From the NCBI RefSeq assembly GCF_025024155.1, contig NW_026251711.1:718571-782570 (forward strand): a DNA stretch of 64,000 nt. Direction: 5' to 3'. This DNA comes from Gamsiella multidivaricata. Taxonomy: Eukaryota > Mortierellomycota > Mortierellomycetes > Mortierellales > Mortierellaceae. Positions 1 to 9,447 of the stretch are shown here, one piece after another; position 1 is the first letter of the stretch; every line of letters begins with the position of its first letter. Made by a program: the position numbers and the translations under genes. The notes beneath the pieces were generated by a model. The model ran no database searches and was not told where the DNA came from. It saw nothing but the letters and a program-made list of their open reading frames with translations.

Positions 1-518
1 ATCTTGATGGTGGACTGACAGATGTTATCAGGAAAGATATTCTCAGGGACCCGTGCCATGTCGCGGCAGGCACTGTCGGTGGCAGAGAAACTTACAGGAC
101 CTGAATCTTTTGTAGGACGCACATGGCTGTTGAAATCAGAGGACAGTCAATAAAGCGAGAGATGCGTTAGGTGCGACGTACGGTATAGCCGGCTAATGCG
201 AACAGGTACAGAGCAAGTTCCTGTTACTTACCCCCACTTTTCTGCCCTGTTGTAGCTGACCTGTGCCATTTCATTATATCCTAAGCTCTCCAGTAGTCTG
301 GCATGCTCGAGACAGGCCCCGACGAATCCATCGCGTAGGGCTTGATCCTCGACGGACAGGGGAGTTGTAAGAGTCTTTTTCGCTGCTCTTTTCATTCGGG
401 ATAAAGCAATTTCCCGATCCTTGGTTTTGCGCGCATTCTCCACGTAGATGTTGGTGAGCTCCAGTTCCTTTTGTGGTGAAAGAGTCTTTCGCGAGGACGA
501 AAAAGTTCTGTCAAACAT
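1..518 (-). CDS. N-terminal exons of a probable NACHT/STAND-type repeat protein (partial, runs off left edge)
   Basis: Exon 1 is 232-518 and encodes about 95 residues starting MFDRTFSSSRKTLSPQ and ending NRAEKWG. It is followed by a GTAAGT donor, a 105-nt intron and a CAG acceptor at 127-128. Exon 2 (1-126) continues in frame (GHVRPTKDSGPV..., then VPENIFPDNIC) to the window edge. The N-terminal stretch (LTNIYVENARK, then LESLGYNEMAQVSYNRAEKWG as a helix-turn-helix/TPR-like hairpin) followed by a linker and a 'VPxxIFxxN' segment resembles, from memory, the N-termini of the large NACHT plus WD40/HEAT proteins expanded in Mortierella. No NTPase motif lies inside the window, so the domain assignment is inference. 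Orphan exons further upstream on the same strand (986-1054) raise the possibility that the true start is elsewhere. Confidence 0.55.
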
Positions 519-2763
519 GTTATTTCTCTGAGGGCGTCTCTCCTGTTATCATAGAGCGGATGGCGGCGATATTAGTGACCTTGTGGTTGATCGATATACT
601 TGTGCGAGTAGCCAGTATGCCAGTATACGTACTTACTTGACAGACACCTCAGTAACGCGATGCGAGTCATTAAGTCGCAGTGGACCGGTATATTACAGAC
701 GTAGAGGCAGCAGAATGAGCTGTCGTCGTAAATCAAAACATTAATATCCATAGCAGCTGCATGAACCAGATCATATGTGGCTACTCTGTCAAGCGATGGC
801 GCCCTACCTTGGAAGTGTCTATTCGACTCTTGTTTCCTTTGACTGGATGCAGAGGTAGTCCTGAAGATTTATCCTCCTCGTGCCTCCTAGCAGCGATACC
901 AACTGCCCGTTGTGAAGCATGCAGGGTTAATAATCTTATGACATGCCTATAGGCTACTATCGACTGACAAGAAACAGTGCCTCACCTCAACAGGAGTCTG
1001 TTTCTCGAGTTCTTTCACCAGCCGAGGAGATGGTCCGTCCCTGTCCAATGTTCTCTACAATTATTTGTTTAAGGCGGTCTGCACACGAACAAGGCAGTCG
1101 AGTGGAGTGATATTCGCTTCCCTCGTCAGTTCTAGCAGATTCCTGTGAGCATGAAAGAAGGGATTATTATCCATTGCACATGAATGGCTGTTCTCGTGAT
1201 CTCGGCCATTCTAGCATTAACACTCTTGGCTCGACTGTGGTTGTTCAGGTACATTCAGGGATGGGACTTTGACAGATAAACTGTGTCTTTGTTACCAATG
1301 AGTCGCCGCTGGGCTGTGCTTATTGAGATCGAACAGAAACGTACGGGAGACAGACAGAAGAGCGAGAAAGCAGAGACGTGCGAGAGGCAGACAGAAGAGC
1401 GTGAAAAGTTGAGAAAGCTAAGAGGCGGTTCCTGATGGATTAAGGGAGGGAGAATCTGGGAAGAAGGGAAAGTGGGAAAGAGAGGAAAAGAGTGCAAAGA
1501 CACACATCCATCGTTGCAGCATCCGCCAAACGGAGCCATGTTTGGGGCCCTCGCCCTCGTGTAACGTGTGAGCTCTCGGATGCAAAGGAAAGAAGGAAAA
1601 CAAACTGAGAATTGTGCAATTAGCCACCGCAATGTTCCTTGCTCATCCTTTCCCGCCGCTTCAGCATCATTCTGACTTTGAGGCGTTCAGCCATAATCCA
1701 ACAGATGATAGCTTCGGACCATTGCCTGCTCAGGCAGGCACAAATACCAATTATCCGAAGGAGCGGTTCCTCTCGTACTAAGTTCACTTACTATTGCAAC
1801 AACACCATCAGTGGGGCGAACCTAACCTGTCCTACGACGGTCTAAACCCAGCTCACGCTGCCTATTAGTGGGTGCACAATCCAACGCTTACTGAATTCTG
1901 CTTCAGTATGATAGGAAGAGCTGACATCGAAGGATCAAGAAGCAACGTCGCCATGAACGCGTGGCTGCTCTAGTCTGTGTTCCTTCGGTGCTCAGAATTA
2001 TTTCTTGCATAGACCTCTGCAAGTGTGCTATATTGTAACAGTAGTAGAGCTCCAGCTCAACTCGTGGAGATACAACTTCTTGCACAGTTCATATCTCCTG
2101 TAACCGCTGCTGCATTATATATTTTGTAACATGGCCCTCTAAGTGTGCGACATATGCACATATGCCTCTACAGACATGCGACTTACTACACTGACTGGTT
2201 GATGCATCCTCAACAGCTGCTTAAAGCTCGACGCTCGATTCAATATATCCTCTTTATCATAGATGTATTAGTAAACGTCGTCCCCCTGAGCAGCGGTTGT
2301 TGAGCTCTGGTACTGATGCCGACCCTGACTGGCCATGGTCAACCAGTTGATGCTGCTTAGTAAATACTGGAAGGACTGGTGTCATTCTTGGCAAGCGAGG
2401 ATGTAGTGAAGATCTTGCTTGCTCAGGAAGAAGGCGATGTGTTCCCTGGTCTCTGGGGGGTCGAGTGGTCAGAGGGACACCTTGGGATGGATCTGGACAG
2501 AAGAGGGCGCGGGGGAGGAGGGTAGAAGTGGGGGAGAGACATATGAGAGAGTGCGCGCTTTATACACGGTGGAATAGAAAGCTGGCCACATTAAGATGAG
2601 GTTTGCCCTCCATAGGCGCCGCGCAACAGTATCTTTAGGCTTCCTACCGCCCTAAAAGCACTGTCTTGTCCTTATTCTTGCCTCCTCTGTTACATACTTC
2701 TCAGCGGGAGCCTACTTTAGGTTCTGCTTTCCTTATGTATCTTCTTCCATGATTGTCTTTTTC
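519..2763. other. Gene-poor decayed region
   Basis: No intact gene is visible. It contains a 28S rDNA fragment (listed separately) and, on the minus strand, at least one exon-like block: 986-1054 is an open 23-codon segment (RTLDRDGPSPRLVKELEKQ then TPVE) flanked by a TTGTAG acceptor and a GTGAGG donor. A second coding-like stretch lies at about 1080-1135 (minus, ELTREANITPLDCLV). I cannot join these into a gene. Two TGTTACA motifs about 90 bp apart on the minus strand (around 2037-2043 and 2127-2133) could be remnants of an LTR-like repeat, but no element structure can be shown. Confidence 0.4.
1660..1970 (-). rRNA. Isolated fragment of 28S (25S) rRNA gene, 3' region, antisense to the given strand
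   Basis: Read on the minus strand this is recognisably the late part of domains V-VI of the large-subunit rRNA. It has GCAGCC then a GTTCATGGCGACGTTGC-like stretch, 'GATCCTTCGATGTC', 'GAAGCAGAATTC', 'TTGGATTGTGCACCCAC', 'GAGCTGGGTTTAGACCGTCG', and the sarcin-ricin loop core AGTACGAGAGGAAC at 1766-1779, ending at 'GCTGAACGCCTCAAAGTCAG'. The match begins abruptly near 1970 and fades near 1660. The upstream peptidyl-transferase part and the remaining 3' end of the gene are not recognisable. Several positions differ from the fungal consensus I remember. This is therefore a dispersed, probably non-functional rDNA piece and not part of an rDNA repeat unit. Confidence 0.85.
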
Positions 2764-2993
2764 ATGACTTCCGCTACTTGTTCTAAGGCATTCAAACGAC
2801 TGGCTCCCTCCTCCAAGGCAGTCGCCCTCAAGGTATAAATACCAACCATTCAAGAAGCTCTCTCGTCAAAAAGTAAATATCTCTTTATTCCCAGGGTATG
2901 GTGGCTGTATTCGAGCTTGGAGGCGCTGCTCATGGTGTCGATGCCTTTAACAAATCGGGTTGGCAGGACAGGGATATCAGGATTGAACAATAG
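2764..2993 (+). CDS. Possible two-exon small ORF or gene fragment, unknown
   Basis: An ATG at 2764 opens 23 codons (MTSATCSKAFKRLAPSSKAV..., basic and Ser/Ala-rich, reminiscent of a mitochondrial presequence). They end at a GTATAA donor (2833), and after a CCCAG acceptor (2894) a frame-matched 33-codon block follows (MVAVFELGGAAHGVDAFNKS...) with TAG at 2991-2993. The total is 55 residues. I do not recognise a family. The spliced frame is continuous and protein-like, but the piece could equally be a decayed 5' end of a longer gene or a chance reading. Confidence 0.2.
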
Positions 2994-3580
2994 ACAGCTG
3001 CAGTAGAAGCTATGCGGCAGCCTGCCGTTCAGTGCCGCTAGCCTTTTGGGACGACGCGCGGGTAGAGTCCTGGGCTTTGTCGTTTTGCTTTAATGGTGCG
3101 TCCATGAGCATCCTTGCTTTATTGCTCGACCTGCTATCACCGATGTCGGTGAATGCTGACAGACTCCTCACAGTCCAAATGATCTTTCACAACTGGTTAT
3201 GGCCCATCAAGAGAAAATGCATGACCTGTGTACGCAGTTCTTGTCGATCAAAGGCTTTCTTCTCCCTCCCCCACCAGCGCTTTCCTTTTCTTCTGGTCAA
3301 ACCATCCCCACACACTCTGCTATTCTTTATCAGAATGTAAGTTCCCCATCCATTCAGCTTGTTCGAGTCCAGCAAGCCATAAATGACACCACCCAATAAC
3401 CAATCTCTGCATTGCCGACCAAGGATCGGAGCAGCTCACGACGTTGGGGGCGAGCAACACTCGCGCGACCGCGCTTTCGCGGCCGACTCTGCAGGGTACG
3501 AAGAGTCCAGTGCCTGGTGCAGTGCCGGGGCCTGCAGAAAAAGGCGTTTAATATCTAACAGAACTATGCACTGAACTAAG

Positions 3581-4375
3581 GATGAGGGCATCTATCAGCA
3601 AGAAGACGTTGTTTCTGTCGTCCGTGATCAGCAAGACGTCCTGGTCCCATCAGACGAGCCTCCCTCTTTTTCAGAGGGTACGAGATCAAGACTTGATGTC
3701 CCATCCTCAGACGATGGTCTGAAGGATCCTGACCTGTAGGTCGCTCTTTATATCCGGCTCTAAATGACGAGCAATACTTGACTGAACCTATGTTCATCAC
3801 ATGTTAGCACGCATAAACCCGCCCTTGAGGTGGCGAACGAGCCTCGACTGGCGCAAGCACCTCAGACGTGAGTGTATACCGGAGCTTGTTCGCCCGTTTA
3901 TTTCTTTATTTGTCGTTACGGTTGCTGGGAACTCATTGAACGGCATATGGCCGTCGCTTTTTGCTGCAGGAATGAAATAGTCCAGCCTACTTATAAGCGC
4001 GATCCAACGAGTGTGGACGAGCAAGGCGCCGAGCAGACTGCCTCAGACCAGACGCAAGGGCGGGTGACAAACCGGGTTACTCGCAGGGACTTGGTTGCTC
4101 ATGATCGCAAAAACAGATGCCCTAGCCGCGTCTTCATTTATTCGATCCGAATTAGAGCGGCTCCTCTCTCATACACCACAGCGGCTCCTTACTTTTTCAA
4201 TGCAGGCCCAATCCACACCACGCCTACTTACAACGTCCTCCTGCTCGGCCAGACGCAAGTCGGGAAGAGCACCTTTGTTCAAGCGGTCAGAAAATATGCA
4301 GACCCAAACTGCAAGATCGATTTCCAGACTACACCACGCGATCCGGTTTCTTATGCTCAAAGATCCTTGAAATAA
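3581..4375 (+). pseudogene. Truncated P-loop G-domain (GTPase-like) gene
   Basis: Three frame-matched exons can be followed: 3581-3735 (DEGIYQQEDVVSVVRDQQDV..., acidic linker), 3808-3867 (THKPALEVANEPRLAQ...) and 3970-4375. The junctions are GTAGGT/TTAG and GTGAGT/CAG. The last exon carries YNVLLLGQTQVGKSTFVQAV, a Walker A motif GxxxxGKS on a beta-strand, as in the G-domain protein family common in Mortierella (from recall). About 25 residues after the P-loop the frame ends at TAA (4373-4375), so switch regions and the NKxD motif are absent. The next gene (4591, minus) is convergent only 215 bp away, leaving no room for the missing part. Coding-like sequence continues upstream (about 3180-3545, including GSEQLTTLGASNTRATALS), but I could not place its splice sites. 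A 5' gene fragment truncated by rearrangement is the simplest reading. Confidence 0.6.
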
Positions 4376-4496
4376 GTCCCCGATAAATACACATTGCTTT
4401 AGCACGTTGGGTGCAGGTTTACTTGAATCCTTGAATTTTTCTTTTTTAATTGTGATATGGTAAATAAAGGGTATGTTACAAATCTAAAAGCGCTAT

Positions 4497-4527
<31 letters not shown>
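4497..4527 (+). repeat. (TTG)n microsatellite
   Basis: About ten perfect TTG units lie between the truncated G-domain gene and the 3' end of the copper ATPase gene. Because the ATPase is on the minus strand, its transcript would carry CAA repeats in the 3' UTR. Confidence 0.9.
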
Positions 4528-4590
4528 GAGCATAGATGCAAGGTATCGTTCTATATGTGTAGTATTGGCAGCAATTTTGATGGTCCGCAG

Positions 4591-7500
4591 CTACACAAAC
4601 CGTTCCATCTCGGCCTCCTCGATCTCGTCCATCGATCCCACGGGTACATATCCATTTGTAGTGCCACCGACGACAGCTCCAAAGAACTCACCGGCCTTTG
4701 CAGCGACACCCGAGCCCGTGGACGAGTTTCCGCCAAACTTCATCTTCCAATGCTCACGGATCATGGCCTGCTTCTTCTCCATCAACTGTTCCCGAATCTT
4801 GCGCTCCTGTTCCAACTCGGATTCGTCTACGACACGAGGCTTCTTCCAGCGCTTGAGCATCAAACTAGAGAATACGACACTGACGCTCGAGAAGGCCATC
4901 ATGAGACCTGCAAGCATCGGGTGGAGATGGTAACCCCATGGCAAGAATACGCCCATCGCAACGGGGACTCCCAAGACGTTGTAGATGCAGGCCCATGCAA
5001 AGTTCATCCGGATCCTCTTGAAAATCGTCCGGCACAGATCGATCGCTGCGACCACATCCGTCAGATCCCCACGCATCAGCACCATATCTGCAGCCTCCAT
5101 CGCAATATCCGTTCCCGAGACCAGCGCAATACCGAGATCACTCTGGGCCAACGCAGGTGAATCATTAATACCGTCTCCGATCATGGCCACATGGTGGCCC
5201 TGAGACTGCATCTTGGTCACAATCGAGGTCTTGCCGTTAGGGGAGACTCCCGCATGGACGTCCTGAATACCACACTCGGCAGCGATCACCTGAGCAACCA
5301 GAGGCTGATCTCCTGTAACCATGGCAACCTGGATGCCCATTTGCTGCAGCTTGGCGACAGTCTTGGCGGCTTCAGGCTTGATGGTATCTGAGAGCGAGAT
5401 GAATCCGACAAAGATTCCATTCAAGGCGACAAGGACCGTCGTACGACCGGCGCGTTCCTGATGCTGTTGGTCCGCAGCCAGGCTGGCAGGCAAGTGGATC
5501 TGGCATTCGTTCAGCCACGACTTATTTCCGATCACGACCCGGTAGTCCCGCGCAGATGGCGAAGGCAGTGTCACAGTGCACTCAATTCCTTTACCAGTGC
5601 TCGACGCAAAGTCCTTGGTCGTCGCATTGAATGTCGACACATTCAATTTGCTCTGGGCATGATGGGCGATAGCGCGACCCAGAGGATGCTCCGACGATGA
5701 TTCAGCGGTACCAATGATCGTAAACAGATCGTTCTCAGTCAGAGAGTCCAAGGATGAGCTTGATGATGTTCCTGAGGATGGGATGGCAGCGATCGGCTTC
5801 TGGACGCTCCAACTTGCGACTTCCAGCTTTCCAAGGGTCAGTGTTCCGGTCTTGTCGAACACAACCTTCGTAATCCTGTGTGCAGCCTCCAAGGCGATAC
5901 CGCTCTTGATCAGAATACCCTGTTGAGCGCCGACTCCGGTACCGACCATAACAGCTGTTGGTGTCGAGAGACCAAGAGCACAGGGGCAAGCTACCACGAT
6001 AACCGAGATGCATAGCTTCAAGCACGCCACAAACTTGGATGGCTCCATCGAAAACATCCGAGGCAAGTTGTCGGGCATGACCGTATGCGAAACCACCATC
6101 CAGACCACGAACGTCAAAACAGCCAAGAAGATGACCGCAGGAACGAAATATCCCGCGACCATATCCGCATATGCCTGAATGGGTGCCTTAGATGTCTGAG
6201 CGTCCTCGACCAGCTGCACAATCTGAGCCAACGCCGTCTCGGCTCCAACTCGCACGGCCTCCATGTCGATTGTTCCTAATCCATTGACGGTGCCCCCAAT
6301 GACGTTCGATCCCACAGTCTTGGTGATCGGTTCCACCTCTCCTGTGACCATGCTCTCGTCCACAGTCGACTGTCCGCTGACAACGACACCGTCCGTTGGG
6401 ATCTTGTCTCCGGGCAAAACCTTGATTAAATCGCCCTTCTGGACCAGTTCGGATGGGATCTGCTTCTCCGACACGCGTTCGCCAGTCTTGGGATCCAGAA
6501 CATAAATAGTGCAAGTCGAGGGAGTCAAACACATGAGCTTCGAGAGCGCAACCGACGTCTTGCCCTTGGCCATATTCTCGAGATATCGACCGAAGGTGAC
6601 AAAGGCGATCAACATGCTGGATGTGTCAAAGAATACGGATGCCTTGTGGGCCTGGTCAAACATGGAGTAGAGCATCGAGAAACTTGAGAACGCAAATGCC
6701 GACAATGTACCCAACGAGATCAACACATCCATCGTCGCCACGCCGTGCTTGATCGACTTGTAAGCGCTGACCATAAACCGACGTCCGACTCCAAACTGCA
6801 CGGGGATGGTCAGCATGCAGGCCAAGACGTCGCCGACGACCAAATTGAAAACGACCGGAAGGTTGTAGATGGACTGACCCCAGGCGAACATGGGCAAGAT
6901 CATCGAGATAACAAAGACCGGCACTGCAAATACGAGACTCGTAAACAGAGCTCGTCGCCATTCCTGGATCTCCTTGGTTCGCCCCAGTGACTCGAGCTGC
7001 GCATTATGAGACCGCTCCGACAGCAGAGCGTCGAATCCCATGTCTTCGATCCTCTCCACAATATCACGGACCCCGAGCACTGCATTGTCGTACTCGACCT
7101 TGGCGGCCTGGAGGGTCAAGCTAACGGAGGCCGAGACGATGCCTGGCATCTTGCGAAGTTCACCCTCGATGGAGTTGACGCAGCTGGCACAGGTCATGCC
7201 AAAGATTTGGAGGTCGACTGTATCCTTGCGCCGTTCAATAATGGGTGAAGCCTCGAACCCGATATCATCAATCTTGTCTGCAATTTCCCGGGGAGTGGTC
7301 TCGCCTTCGATGTATTCGATGGTCGCCCTCTCAGCCAGGAGTGCGACCTTGATGGAAATCAAGCCAGGCGCACCCTTGAGGGACCGTTCGATCGATGCGA
7401 CACAGGAGGCACAGGTCATGCCCTGAATCGATAGTTGGGCGGTTTTGATCGATGGATTAGAGGATTGATCGATCGCTCTTGATAACGTCGCATGGGACGC

Positions 7501-8001
7501 TTGAAGAGGGTGTGACGAAGACAAAGCTGGCGAAGAGGAGCTGTTGTTATTGTTGTTGATGCTTTTTTTGGAGGAGGGGATGGGCGTCTTGGGCGAGGGG
7601 GCATACTGGACGTTGTTATTATTGAGGGGGGCGACATCCAGGAGGGCGCCTTCGTTAGGGTGGGCAGCGAAGATAGTGTTGGTATCGAAGGGCACGTCAA
7701 AACCACAGTCCTCGATGGCCTCTTTGATTTGCGCAGGTGAGACGAGGGCAGGATCGTATTGGACAACGGCCTGGTGCTGTTTGAGCGAGACCTGGACGTC
7801 GTTGATACCCGGAGCAGATGAGAGGACGGAGGTGATAGCGTTGACGCAGGACATGCAGGTCATGCCAACGACAGGGAGGGTGATGGCGCCAGGCTGTTGG
7901 TCTTGTTTCTCTGCGACAATGGATTGCTCGACTCGCTGTTCAAACTCGTCCCAGTCGTTGGCGCCGTCGAACAGCAGCAGGTGCTGGTTCTCTGCAGCCA
8001 T
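4591..8001 (-). CDS. CCC2: Copper-transporting P1B-type ATPase, Ccc2/ATP7-like
   Basis: A single uninterrupted 1136-residue frame. It pumps Cu(I) from the cytosol into the trans-Golgi/secretory lumen to load cuproenzymes. It has three N-terminal heavy-metal domains with GMTCxSC at residues 46-52, 194-200 and 268-274. Then come the TGE actuator motif (553-555), the metal-binding membrane motif CPC (672-674), the phosphorylation loop DKTGT with catalytic Asp716, SEHPLG (770-775, the HP signature of P1B pumps), TGDQP, and the GDGINDSPA hinge (942-950). The C-tail is short, charged and without a dileucine. S. cerevisiae Ccc2 has two metal-binding domains, so three is at the high end for fungi. 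A poly-Asn/poly-Ser linker (about 147-163) separates domains 1 and 2. The ATG at 7999-8001 is the first in frame and leads directly into domain 1. Its copper partner would be an Atx1-type chaperone, not present here. Confidence 0.95.
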   Translation of the reverse strand: MAAENQHLLLFDGANDWDEFEQRVEQSIVAEKQDQQPGAITLPVVGMTCMSCVNAITSVLSSAPGINDVQVSLKQHQAVVQYDPALVSPAQIKEAIEDCGFDVPFDTNTIFAAHPNEGALLDVAPLNNNNVQYAPSPKTPIPSSKKSINNNNNSSSSPALSSSHPLQASHATLSRAIDQSSNPSIKTAQLSIQGMTCASCVASIERSLKGAPGLISIKVALLAERATIEYIEGETTPREIADKIDDIGFEASPIIERRKDTVDLQIFGMTCASCVNSIEGELRKMPGIVSASVSLTLQAAKVEYDNAVLGVRDIVERIEDMGFDALLSERSHNAQLESLGRTKEIQEWRRALFTSLVFAVPVFVISMILPMFAWGQSIYNLPVVFNLVVGDVLACMLTIPVQFGVGRRFMVSAYKSIKHGVATMDVLISLGTLSAFAFSSFSMLYSMFDQAHKASVFFDTSSMLIAFVTFGRYLENMAKGKTSVALSKLMCLTPSTCTIYVLDPKTGERVSEKQIPSELVQKGDLIKVLPGDKIPTDGVVVSGQSTVDESMVTGEVEPITKTVGSNVIGGTVNGLGTIDMEAVRVGAETALAQIVQLVEDAQTSKAPIQAYADMVAGYFVPAVIFLAVLTFVVWMVVSHTVMPDNLPRMFSMEPSKFVACLKLCISVIVVACPCALGLSTPTAVMVGTGVGAQQGILIKSGIALEAAHRITKVVFDKTGTLTLGKLEVASWSVQKPIAAIPSSGTSSSSSLDSLTENDLFTIIGTAESSSEHPLGRAIAHHAQSKLNVSTFNATTKDFASSTGKGIECTVTLPSPSARDYRVVIGNKSWLNECQIHLPASLAADQQHQERAGRTTVLVALNGIFVGFISLSDTIKPEAAKTVAKLQQMGIQVAMVTGDQPLVAQVIAAECGIQDVHAGVSPNGKTSIVTKMQSQGHHVAMIGDGINDSPALAQSDLGIALVSGTDIAMEAADMVLMRGDLTDVVAAIDLCRTIFKRIRMNFAWACIYNVLGVPVAMGVFLPWGYHLHPMLAGLMMAFSSVSVVFSSLMLKRWKKPRVVDESELEQERKIREQLMEKKQAMIREHWKMKFGGNSSTGSGVAAKAGEFFGAVVGGTTNGYVPVGSMDEIEEAEMERFV

Positions 8002-8273
8002 GGTTGTGGTGTCGTTATGGTTGTTGTTAAAGGGTGCGAGGTGTCGTGCTACAGGCGGATCAGTAAGAGAAGGAGAGAAAGGTGAGAACGATGGCAGTAT
8101 GACCCACAGGCGAGATTCCTGCCATGTCTGTACTTACATAGATGTCAATGAGTATTGTCAGCAAATGAGTGGTTGAGTGGTGTTGATTAATAAGGGCGGA
8201 TGCGAATGATGCGAAAGGTCAGTGGGGATGTAGGTGAGAAAAGAATACAGGACAGTAGAGGGGGGCAGGAGAG

Positions 8274-8330
8274 GAGAGAGTGGGAGAGTGGGAGAGTGGG
8301 AGAGTGGGAGAGTGGAGGGAGAGAAGGAGG
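8274..8330 (+). repeat. Short tandem repeat, GGGAGAGT units
   Basis: About five consecutive copies of the octamer GGGAGAGT lie inside a purine-rich stretch about 280 bp upstream of the copper ATPase start codon. On the gene strand this is a pyrimidine-rich CT tract, common in fungal core promoters or 5' UTRs. Confidence 0.85.
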
Positions 8331-9069
8331 AGTAGCGGGTTCTTTTGTTCGAGGGCTAGAATGAGCCGGTCTGTTGAGTTCTGTCTGCTCGCTGGTTTGT
8401 TCAGTTGGCTGGCTGGGCGTGAAATTAGTTGCAGGGAAAGTTTCCATCGGCGCATAATCCTTTTTCGCATACCCTCGTATCCAGCACACACACGCACACA
8501 CACACGCAGATCCGCCTTCTCTTCCCGCGGATCCTTTTTTCAGTATTACTCTCTTGCGACAAAATACTAAGGAGAATTTTCCTAATCCATCCTTGTCCTT
8601 CATAAAATAGCGCTATACCGGTAGACTCCACATGCCCTTCCAATGTGCCCTATCGATTACCTGTCCAGTCGTCCATGCAATTTTCTCCTAGGCCCAAATA
8701 ATCTCTTTTACGATTGCCCCCTTCACAAATTAATGCTAATTTAATGCCCTTTACGAAATTGGGTTTCAAATATAAAAACCAACAAGGACCTGTCAGATCA
8801 ATTTGACAGCAGGAGAGTGCATTGAGCAGCTCTTTGCTTGCTGTCGAGACATCAATAACACTTAGGTCCATCCTCGACTGTTCTCCAAGGGAAGACTGAG
8901 AGGCGCTTCCTCTTTCTTCCTCTCTCTTTCTTCCTTCCCGGGTCGGGGTGCACAAAACACTCATGCTGGCGGGCGTCCAATAGTAAATAAAAAGATCTGA
9001 TAAACATGTCAACTGAGAAGGGAAAAAAAATATGCGGGGTGGACCTGGGTCGCGCCCTTATCAGATGCG

Positions 9070-9099
<30 letters not shown>
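9070..9099 (+). repeat. Poly(A) tract, 30 nt
   Basis: An uninterrupted run of A residues in the intergenic region upstream of QTRT2. It is either a nucleosome-excluding homopolymer or the tail scar of a retroposed sequence; no adjacent retroelement is recognisable. Confidence 0.9.
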
Positions 9100-9101
<2 letters not shown>

Positions 9102-9447
9102 TGGCGGGCGGCTGGGTTCACAAGCGGTGTTGCTTCTTTCCAGGGCGCGACCTGTTCTGAGTTTTCTTTGTCATGGTTTGTTGAGGGACACGGATACTCA
9201 CTTTAAGGCATTAAGGCACCCGTTTCTTCTCATCGCTTACTTTCACTAGACTATCAGTCCTCCCACTTGCGCTTCCAGCCAGGACTCGATCATCCATTCT
9301 TCTTTTCGCAACAGACTAGACATGGGGTTATAGTCACAAAGTGTATCCGCACAGGCCTAACTGGAGAGACGCGTGGGTCTCCGCAGTTGTCTGCATACTG
9401 CAGCAAGGCATTTTGAGTTCAGGCCGGTCAACATATAGCAAGCCACC

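Larger units (their letters stand above)
8002..9447. promoter_or_regulatory. Divergent upstream region of the copper ATPase (minus) and QTRT2 (plus)
   Basis: No convincing gene is seen in 1.4 kb. The ATPase-proximal half has an octamer-type tandem repeat (8274-8330) and a CA-rich stretch (about 8487-8507). A 30-nt A tract sits at 9070-9099. The QTRT2-proximal end has a favourable start context (GCCACCATG at 9448). I could not identify a specific transcription-factor site such as a copper-response element. Confidence 0.5.

Noticed and set aside
1255..1632. A 125-codon minus-strand open frame next to the 28S fragment
   Set aside because: It starts where the rDNA similarity fades and is Ser/Phe/Pro low complexity; probably untranslated spacer or diverged rDNA.
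1990..2140. Two TGTTACA motifs suggesting LTR ends
   Set aside because: No matching CA end, no duplicated LTR, and no reverse-transcriptase or integrase sequence in the window.
3355..3375. GTTCGAGTCC, a tRNA T-loop-like sequence
   Set aside because: No matching T-stem, D-arm or acceptor stem around it; cannot fold into a tRNA.
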